This document shows positions 1-6,615 of a stretch of DNA of 56,703 nucleotides, one piece after another. Source of the DNA: an uncultured Collinsella sp. GTDB taxonomy: Bacteria; Actinomycetota; Coriobacteriia; Coriobacteriales; Coriobacteriaceae. The DNA lies in contig CALBOJ010000133.1 in assembly GCA_937896835.1 (NCBI GenBank), forward strand, positions 1 to 56,703, read 5' to 3'. Numbering within the stretch: position 1 is the first letter of the stretch; the number at the start of each line of letters is the position of its first letter. Made by a program: the position numbers and the translations under genes. A model generated the notes under the pieces. The model was given only the letters and a program-made list of their open reading frames with translations. It did no database searches and had not been told where the DNA came from.

Positions 1-33
1 GTCACGAGGGTTCGAATCCCTCCTCCTCCGCCA
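1..33 (+). tRNA. tRNA-Ser, 3' part only
   Basis: Only the 3' third is inside the window. The T stem and loop (6-22), the last seven acceptor bases (23-29), a G discriminator and an encoded CCA are visible. The acceptor CTCCTCC implies a 5' GGAGGAG start; together with the G discriminator this fits a serine tRNA, but the anticodon lies outside, so the amino acid is inferred. Confidence 0.75.
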
Positions 34-44
34 TTTTGGTTGAG

Positions 45-70
45 AAAGCTCCCGGGAATGGGGGCTTTTT
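45..70 (+). terminator. Rho-independent terminator of tRNA-Ser
   Basis: A 9-bp stem (AAAGCTCCC against GGGGGCTTT, one G-T pair) with a short loop is followed by a T run, 11 bases after the tRNA CCA. Confidence 0.8.
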
Positions 71-97
71 TGTTTTGAGTCCCTAACAAGCAAATAC

Positions 98-246
98 GGC
101 GAAGAAGGAGGGGTTCGAACCCGCCAGGGCGCAAAGCGTAAAGAAAACGCGCCGGTGGCGCGTTTTTAGCGCAGCGCGGTCGGCGCAAGCCAACCGAATA
201 AATTTTGAGCTCCGCTCAAAATTTAGACATCCCTCCTATTCAGCCA
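98..246 (+). repeat. tRNA-derived tail element after tRNA-Ser
   Basis: Bases 98-122 are an inverted copy of the tRNA-Ser 3' end (8-32), 22 of 25 bases matching. A G+C-rich stretch with AGCGCAGCGCG follows, then a hairpin (AAATTTTGAGC/GCTCAAAATTT at about 201-224). Bases 229-246 are a degenerate direct copy of the tRNA 3' end ending in GCCA (about 15 of 18). The same order (inverted T-arm, GCGCAGCGCG stretch, direct 3'-end copy) occurs after tRNA-Lys near 55113-55234. It may be a small integrated element or the remains of repeated integration at the tRNA end. Confidence 0.55.
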
Positions 247-287
247 CGCCCCCATCGCATTCAGCATCAACCCAGATCCCCAAACAC

Positions 288-340
288 GTACATCACCCCC
301 CAAAAACGATATTTTTCGACATCTTTGGAGGGTGATGTAC
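288..340. repeat. Inverted repeat, 11-bp perfect arms
   Basis: GTACATCACCC at 288-298 is repeated in perfect inverted form at 330-340. With one mismatch the arms extend to 14 bp. The 25-31 base loop is A/T-rich (AAAAACGATATTTTT). It sits upstream of the TRIC-family gene and may be a binding site or an RNA stem-loop. No T run follows, so a terminator is less likely. Confidence 0.5.
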
Positions 341-460
341 ATGCTTGGGCCCTATGACCGTACCCAGTCCCGACCGTTTGCCGAGCAATAGGGTCGCCAG
401 ACCCGTCAACCATGTACTATGTACGGGCATTGTTCAAACCTACAACTCAAAGGACCCATC

Positions 461-1150
461 TTGCCCGTCGCCGCCGCTATGACCGTTACTTCACATGCTT
501 CGGATGCCATGGTCGCTATCCCATTTTGGCTCGAGATGTTCGCCGTTGTCGCGGCATCGATCTCGGGCGTGCTGGTCGCGCGCGAGCACAAGCTCGATCT
601 GGTGGGCGCGGTCGCGCTCGCAGTGGTCTGCGGTCTGGGCGGCGGTCTCTTGCGCGATATGACGCTCCAGGTCGGCAACGTGTATATCCTCAACCAACCA
701 ATGGCGTTACCGCTCTCCATCGCCACGGCGGCCATCATCTATATCTTCCCGGCAATCGTCGATAAGCCCGACAAGCTCATTCCCCTGCTCGACATCATCT
801 CGGTCGGCATTTATGCGGCCACCGGCGCGGACAAGGCGCTGGTCTACGGCTTTGCGCCCGCCGTATGCATCATGATGGGCTTCTTCACCGCAGTGGGCGG
901 CGGCATGCTGCGCGACGGCTTTATGGGCGTGGTGCCAGGCATTTTCCAACGCACTAACTTTTACGCCATCGCGGCCATCGCCGGATCGACAAGCTATGTA
1001 GGCCTCGTCATGAGCGGGCTCATGAGCAATGTCGCGGCGCTGGTCGTATGCGTCATCGTGACCATGGGGCTGCGTTGGCTATCGCTGCGCTTTGACATCA
1101 AAAGCCCCACCGAAGACGACATCGCACGCTTTTTGCACCGTAAAAAGTAG
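461..1150 (+). CDS. TRIC/YicG-family (UPF0126) integral membrane protein
   Basis: This is a polytopic membrane protein of the trimeric intracellular cation channel/YicG family, whose bacterial members are proposed cation channels or glycine transporters. Two internally repeated halves are visible, each with the signature glycine run before Arg-Asp (GGGLLRD and, about 80 residues later, GGGMLRDGFMG), and six to seven hydrophobic segments, consistent with the family. The start is uncertain: TTG at 461 has AAAGGA six bases upstream, while in-frame ATGs at 419, 479 and 509 have no clear ribosome site. The product is about 230 residues, the usual family size. The C-terminus is basic (RFLHRKK). It appears monocistronic. 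The transported substrate cannot be read from sequence. Confidence 0.85.
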   Translation: MPVAAAMTVTSHASDAMVAIPFWLEMFAVVAASISGVLVAREHKLDLVGAVALAVVCGLGGGLLRDMTLQVGNVYILNQPMALPLSIATAAIIYIFPAIVDKPDKLIPLLDIISVGIYAATGADKALVYGFAPAVCIMMGFFTAVGGGMLRDGFMGVVPGIFQRTNFYAIAAIAGSTSYVGLVMSGLMSNVAALVVCVIVTMGLRWLSLRFDIKSPTEDDIARFLHRKK

Positions 1151-1219
1151 GTAGCACGGCCCAGCCCTTCGAAATGCAACCGGCAGGTTCTTTTAGAGCG
1201 CTTGCGCATTGGGTACCCT

Positions 1220-1244
1220 GTTAGATACCTGTCGAGTATCTAAC
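1220..1244. promoter_or_regulatory. 9-bp perfect inverted repeat just upstream of the ribosome site
   Basis: GTTAGATAC (1220-1228) and GTATCTAAC (1236-1244) are perfect inverted arms with a 7-base loop. The repeat ends two bases before the GAAGGA ribosome site of the following gene, so it could be an operator or a leader hairpin controlling translation. The half-site resembles the GTTAGGTAC half of the palindromes at 19484 and 22988. Confidence 0.45.
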
Positions 1245-1256
1245 GAAGGATTCACT

Positions 1257-2402
1257 ATGCCTTACAACCAAGTACCGTCAACCCGGCGCCGCAAAGCGCG
1301 GAGTCACATCGCTATTCTATTCGCGCTGATTGCGCTCGCACTCACCGCACTCCCCGCGGCATCGTTCGCCAGCACCGACACCGCGGGAAACGTGCTCGCG
1401 ACCGAAGTTGACTCAACTCCGTCGGGTATCGAGGGCGATCTGTACTGGGCCGGTCAAAGCTTCAACCTAGACGATGCCTCCATCGGCCGCGATATTATCG
1501 CGGCGGGCGAGAGCCTGTCGATTCGCGACTGCACCGTAGGCGGCGCCGTTCGCCTGGCGGCGCGTACCATCGATATCGCCAAAACCGCAATCGATGGCAG
1601 CGTGACGGTAGCCGGCCAGCACGTCGTGCTTAACACCGGTAGCACTGCCAACTGTTTTTACGCGGCGGGCGAGACGGTCGCCCTGCGTGGCTCTGCCAAA
1701 TCGGCGGCGCTCGCCGGCGACACCGTTACCATTGACGGCACCGTCGATGGCGATGTTGAGGTCTGGGCCGACAAGCTCATCCTGGGCAAAAACGCCCGCA
1801 TCACCGGCACGGTGAACGCCCACGTCTCACAGGATCCCGAGCGGGCAGAGGGCGCTCAGGTCGGGGCTCTCAAGATCGACCGAACCGAAAACGAGGACAC
1901 CTCTACGGTCAACGACATTATCGGCGGCATCGTTGCCGCGGCGCTTTCTACCTGCTTTGTCGCCATCCTGCTTGAGCTTGTCTTTCCGCGCGCAACCGCC
2001 AGCGCCGCCGGCATGCTGCATCAGCGTCCCACGCCGCTGTGGGTAAGCGGTCTTCTGGGCACGGTCGCCGTCGTTCCCGCCGTCCTGTTGCTCATCATCT
2101 CGATTGCAGGCCTGTCGCTCGCCGGTGCCCTCATGTGCGGCATCATCGGCATCGCCCTGGTCTCGGCGGCATTTACGGGCACCGCGGTCGCACGCATGGT
2201 CGGACACAACCAGAATCGCTACGCCATGGCCGCCGTGGGCGGTATCGTCGCGGGCGCACTCACGGCACTTCCTCTTATGGGCAACTTTGTCAGCGGCGTG
2301 GCCTTCGTCTTTATGCTCGGCTACATCATCCAAATCATCTGGCGCAACGCCCACCTCAAGCCGCAGCAGCCGGCTAACACGCCGGGACTCCCCACCGCCT
2401 AA
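1257..2402 (+). CDS. Bactofilin-like (polymer-forming) secreted/membrane protein
   Basis: The N-terminus (about residues 12-35) is basic then hydrophobic with Ala-Ser-Phe-Ala before a polar region, consistent with a signal peptide. Residues of about 50-190 form a run of short repeating units (SIGRDIIAAGESLSIRDCTV, then DGSVTVAG, GTVDGDVEVWADKLILG, ITGTVNAHV) with the periodicity of a right-handed beta-solenoid, as in bactofilins. The C-terminal half has four or more hydrophobic segments. The start at 1257 is chosen because GAAGGA lies eight bases upstream; an earlier in-frame ATG at 1209 has no such site and would run through the inverted repeat. Family members of this layout have no defined biochemical role; an envelope scaffolding function is a guess. 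Confidence 0.75.
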   Translation: MPYNQVPSTRRRKARSHIAILFALIALALTALPAASFASTDTAGNVLATEVDSTPSGIEGDLYWAGQSFNLDDASIGRDIIAAGESLSIRDCTVGGAVRLAARTIDIAKTAIDGSVTVAGQHVVLNTGSTANCFYAAGETVALRGSAKSAALAGDTVTIDGTVDGDVEVWADKLILGKNARITGTVNAHVSQDPERAEGAQVGALKIDRTENEDTSTVNDIIGGIVAAALSTCFVAILLELVFPRATASAAGMLHQRPTPLWVSGLLGTVAVVPAVLLLIISIAGLSLAGALMCGIIGIALVSAAFTGTAVARMVGHNQNRYAMAAVGGIVAGALTALPLMGNFVSGVAFVFMLGYIIQIIWRNAHLKPQQPANTPGLPTA

Positions 2403-2409
2403 CCACCAA

Positions 2410-2442
2410 CCACCACAAAGGGGACAGGCACCTTTGTGGTGG
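2410..2442. repeat. Perfect 12-bp inverted repeat, dispersed-repeat type
   Basis: CCACCACAAAGG (2410-2421) pairs perfectly with CCTTTGTGGTGG (2431-2442) around a GGACAGGCA loop. The GGGACAGGCACC core has the look of short palindromic repeats scattered through many bacterial genomes. There is no T run, and only this copy was seen in the window. It lies between convergent genes. Confidence 0.55.
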
Positions 2443-2471
2443 TGCAGGCCGTCTCAATCCCCGTGTACCAA

Positions 2472-2504
2472 AAAGGGCGCCGACCATTGCGGTCGACGCC
2501 CTTT
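2472..2504 (-). terminator. Terminator of typA
   Basis: A 14-bp stem (AAAGGGCG-CGACC with one bulged mismatch against GGTCG-CGCCCTTT) lies 27 bases past the typA stop, and on the minus strand it ends in CCCTTTTTGG. Confidence 0.75.
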
Positions 2505-2530
2505 CTCGTTAAAGCTATAAAGCCCAGCGC

Positions 2531-4369
<1,839 letters not shown>

Positions 4370-4486
4370 GTAGTTCCCCTATCTTCTATCCATATACAAA
4401 CGGCACGCGTATGCGGCCCGCCCAGCGACACAACGCTCAGCGGGAATATTGAGCCTTTTACCGAAAACTCGTTTATTTTAACGATT

Positions 4487-4936
4487 TTAGATGAGAGGGG
4501 TTTCCTCACCTGCAGGTTCAGGGTCGCTCCACATAAAACCATCGCCGGCACCCATGCCCTCATACAGCACGTATGCCGAAAAACCGCTCTCGAGCGTGGT
4601 TTCGAAGAAGCTCACGAGCAGGGCGTCGTGATAGCCGCCGTCAATTTCGACACAACCGGTGTAGCCGATGGCATAGCGGGCGATGCGGCCCAGGCCCTCG
4701 TCCTTAAGACCCATCTTGTGCTCGGAGATAAAGTTGGTGGCCGCCTCGAGGCACGCCTCTTCGCCATCCTCATCGAGCGCCGCCAGATAACGGTTGGAAG
4801 CAGCGTCCTCGATCGCCACAACTACACCCGGATTCTCGCCGGCGGCAAGGTCGTCCAAGAACGCACCAATCAGGTCACACACCATGGCGTCGAGCTCGGC
4901 GGAGACGTTACCGGCGTCCTGCATATCCTGTGCCAT
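4487..4936 (-). CDS. Conserved-looking acidic protein of unknown function
   Basis: A 149-residue acidic soluble protein with no signal peptide or membrane segment. I do not recognise a family. It starts at an ATG with GGAAGG ten bases upstream and keeps the codon pattern of its neighbours, so it is a real gene. It is the last gene of a minus-strand group with the two-helix membrane protein and the DUF151 nuclease, 30 bases after the former. The middle has hydrophobic strands interleaved with acidic residues (ARYAIGYTGCVEIDGG, ALLVSFFETTLESGFSAYV), suggesting a compact alpha/beta fold. No catalytic motif is apparent. Confidence 0.75.
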   Translation of the reverse strand: MAQDMQDAGNVSAELDAMVCDLIGAFLDDLAAGENPGVVVAIEDAASNRYLAALDEDGEEACLEAATNFISEHKMGLKDEGLGRIARYAIGYTGCVEIDGGYHDALLVSFFETTLESGFSAYVLYEGMGAGDGFMWSDPEPAGEETPLI

Positions 4937-4966
4937 CTTTAGACCTTCCCATCGAATCCGGCGTCG

Positions 4967-5323
4967 TTACAGTTCTTGTGCCTCGGCAGCGATCTTGGCG
5001 GCAGCGTCGCGGGCGCGCATCATATCCATCGCGCGCTTGTCGAGTACCTTGATCTGGTTGGTCAGCATTACTGCATCGACCACACCCCAGATTACCAAGC
5101 CTGTTGAAATCGAAAACCCAAGCGCACCAACTGTACCACGAAGGCGCGAGCAGATTGCCGCGACAAGAGCGGAGATGACAACCATCTTGATAAACGAGCC
5201 GCGGCGCTCCCGAAGCGTGCGGGCCTGCGTCACATAGGCAATGCGTGCCGCCTCGGATGCCTCCGAGCGCATCTGGGCCTCGCGCGCAATGGCCACTGCC
5301 TCAGCCGACACACCGCTGGCCAT
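4967..5323 (-). CDS. Small protein with two membrane segments, unknown function
   Basis: About 118 residues: an Ala/Glu-rich helical N-terminus (about 1-40), two hydrophobic segments (about 45-62 and 66-88) joined by a short Arg-containing loop, and a charged helical C-terminus rich in Lys, Asp and Ala. Both helical ends probably face the cytoplasm. The start at 5323 is preferred because GGAG lies nine bases upstream; an in-frame ATG at 5356 lacks a ribosome site and sits directly against the preceding gene's stop. It lies within the DUF151-to-149-residue-protein group. No family was recognised. Confidence 0.7.
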   Translation of the reverse strand: MASGVSAEAVAIAREAQMRSEASEAARIAYVTQARTLRERRGSFIKMVVISALVAAICSRLRGTVGALGFSISTGLVIWGVVDAVMLTNQIKVLDKRAMDMMRARDAAAKIAAEAQEL

Positions 5324-5356
5324 CAGCGAACACTCCGCAACCCTACCGCCCCGCAT

Positions 5357-5857
5357 TTAGAAGTCATCGGGGGAGAGCGTATGGACGAACTCGTCGAACT
5401 TCTCGAACTCCTGCTCGTCGTCGACTTCCTCGGCGTGGGTAGAAACAGTGCCCAGGCGATTCATGATGTCGTCCTCCACAAACATGGGAGCATTGCTGCG
5501 CACGGCAAGGGCAATGGCATCACTGGGACGAGCGTCGATCTTGCGCTCCTCGCCATCGGCCAGTACGACGATCGTCGCGTAGAACACCGGCGGCTCGGCG
5601 CGAACGATCTCGATGCGCTCGAGCTTGGCGCCCAGGGCGTCAACGGTATCGAGCAACAGGTCATGGGTAATCGGGCGCTCGGCGCGGCCGCTATCGATGC
5701 CGCGGCTGATGGCAGCAGCTTCAAACGAACCAGTCTGAATGGAAAGGGAACGCAGCGGCGCGGGCGAGTCCGATTTGCTGCTGCGCTCACGAAGCACGAT
5801 AAGCGATGGCACGGGACCGGCGGCCATGACGATGGTCTCTATGTCGACACGAACCAT
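5357..5857 (-). CDS. Bifunctional nuclease family protein (DUF151/BFN)
   Basis: Matches the DUF151 (bifunctional nuclease) family: an N-terminal VxVETI-like opening followed by MAAGPVPSLIVL, a central RPITHDLLLDTVDALGA segment typical of the family, and the DGEERKIDARPSDAIALAVR block with the conserved Arg-Pro-Ser-Asp-Ala. The plant homologue has DNase and RNase activity; bacterial roles are mostly unknown. A C-terminal acidic tail of about 35 residues follows. The start at 5857 has a strong GGAGG seven bases upstream; the longer frame from 5905 would add an arginine-rich stretch without a ribosome site. It heads a minus-strand group of three genes. Confidence 0.88.
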   Translation of the reverse strand: MVRVDIETIVMAAGPVPSLIVLRERSSKSDSPAPLRSLSIQTGSFEAAAISRGIDSGRAERPITHDLLLDTVDALGAKLERIEIVRAEPPVFYATIVVLADGEERKIDARPSDAIALAVRSNAPMFVEDDIMNRLGTVSTHAEEVDDEQEFEKFDEFVHTLSPDDF

Positions 5858-5972
5858 GGAACACCTCCGGTACGTAGCGGTTAACACGCGGCGCCTTCGC
5901 CGCATTGAATTGCTATACTACCCAATCTTTCGCACAGCACACAAAACCAAAATGAGTTTTATAACACACAAG

Positions 5973-6005
5973 AAAAAAGCCCCGAGGCAACACCTCGAGG
6001 CTCTT
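5973..6005 (-). terminator. Terminator of the tRNA-Ala/tRNA-Ile transcript
   Basis: On the minus strand the stem AGCCTCGAGG/CCTCGGGGCT is followed by TTTTTTCTT, 11 bases after the tRNA-Ile CCA. Confidence 0.8.
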
Positions 6006-6016
6006 CACAGTTTTGA

Positions 6017-6093
6017 TGGTGGACCTGACAAGATTCGAACTTGTGACCTCCCGGTTATCAGCCGGACGCTCTAACCAACTGAGCTACAGGTCC
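6017..6093 (-). tRNA. tRNA-Ile (GAT), copy 1
   Basis: A 77-base cloverleaf with acceptor GGACCTG/CAGGTCC, anticodon GAT in loop CTGATAA, T loop TTCGAAT and encoded CCA. It is identical in sequence to the copy at 6241-6317. It lies four bases downstream of tRNA-Ala on the same strand. Confidence 0.97.
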
Positions 6094-6097
6094 ATCA

Positions 6098-6173
6098 TGG
6101 TGGAGGTTAGGGGGATCGAACCCCTGACCTCAGGCTTGCAAAGCCCGCGCTCTCCCAGCTGAGCTAAACCCCC
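6098..6173 (-). tRNA. tRNA-Ala (TGC)
   Basis: A 76-base cloverleaf with acceptor GGGGGTT/AACCTCC (one G-U pair), anticodon TGC in loop TTTGCAA, and encoded CCA. It is cotranscribed with the downstream tRNA-Ile. An Ile-Ala pair usually sits inside a 16S-23S rRNA spacer, but here no rRNA is present. Confidence 0.97.
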
Positions 6174-6184
6174 ACGGAGACAGT

Positions 6185-6229
6185 AATAAACACCCCAGCG
6201 GCGACTCGGCTCTCGCTGGGGTGTTTATT
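6185..6229. terminator. 16-bp perfect hairpin between tRNA-Ile and tRNA-Ala
   Basis: AATAAACACCCCAGCG (6185-6200) and its perfect complement (6214-6229) enclose a 13-base loop. Read on the minus strand, the stem ends in GTTTATT rather than a pure T run, so it may be a weak terminator between the first tRNA-Ile and tRNA-Ala, or an RNA-processing stem. It is symmetrical and could act on either strand. Confidence 0.6.
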
Positions 6230-6240
6230 GCGAAAGAAAG

Positions 6241-6317
6241 TGGTGGACCTGACAAGATTCGAACTTGTGACCTCCCGGTTATCAGCCGGACGCTCTAACC
6301 AACTGAGCTACAGGTCC
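6241..6317 (-). tRNA. tRNA-Ile (GAT), copy 2
   Basis: Identical over all 77 bases to the copy at 6017-6093. It is the first gene of this minus-strand tRNA cluster, with a good promoter upstream at 6332-6361. Confidence 0.97.
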
Positions 6318-6331
6318 ATCGCGCAAGGGAT

Positions 6332-6361
6332 ATATTAGACGAGTCGTTACGCGCGCGTCAA
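6332..6361 (-). promoter_or_regulatory. Promoter of the tRNA-Ile/Ala/Ile cluster
   Basis: On the minus strand a -35 TTGACG (6361-6356) and a -10 TAATAT (6337-6332) are separated by 18 bases, 14 bases before the tRNA 5' end. Confidence 0.75.
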
Positions 6362-6388
6362 CAACTTTTTTGAAAATCTTTGAGGGGT

Positions 6389-6524
6389 GTGTCAGACGGC
6401 TGGGCGAGATGGGTTAGGTTTGCTGCTCGGGCAGTCCTGCGCAAGACGAAGGCCACATTAAGTGGCCTTCTTTGCGTGCGGAACTCGCGACAAACCTAAC
6501 CCATCTCGCCCAGCCGTCTGACAC
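6389..6524. repeat. Nested palindrome: 34-bp perfect inverted repeats around a hairpin
   Basis: The arms 6389-6422 and 6491-6524 are perfect inverted complements (34 bp, starting GTGTCAGACGGC). The 68-base interior has its own perfect 9-bp hairpin (GAAGGCCAC 6448-6456 and GTGGCCTTC 6462-6470). It contains no open frame of note. It lies between the tRNA promoter and the gyrA terminator. It could be a miniature non-autonomous transposon-like element or a structured RNA; no target duplication was clear. Confidence 0.8.
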
Positions 6525-6541
6525 GGGGCTCCAAGCTTGTC

Positions 6542-6575
6542 AAAAAAGCGGTCGGCGCGCAGGTGCGCCGACCGC
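6542..6575 (-). terminator. Terminator of gyrA
   Basis: GCGGTCGGCGC (6548-6558) pairs with GCGCCGACCGC (6565-6575), and on the minus strand a TTTTTT run follows, about 40 bases after the gyrA stop. Confidence 0.85.
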
Positions 6576-6615
6576 CGATATAAGGGGTCTGATATTTTCT
6601 ACCAGCTAGGGCCTC

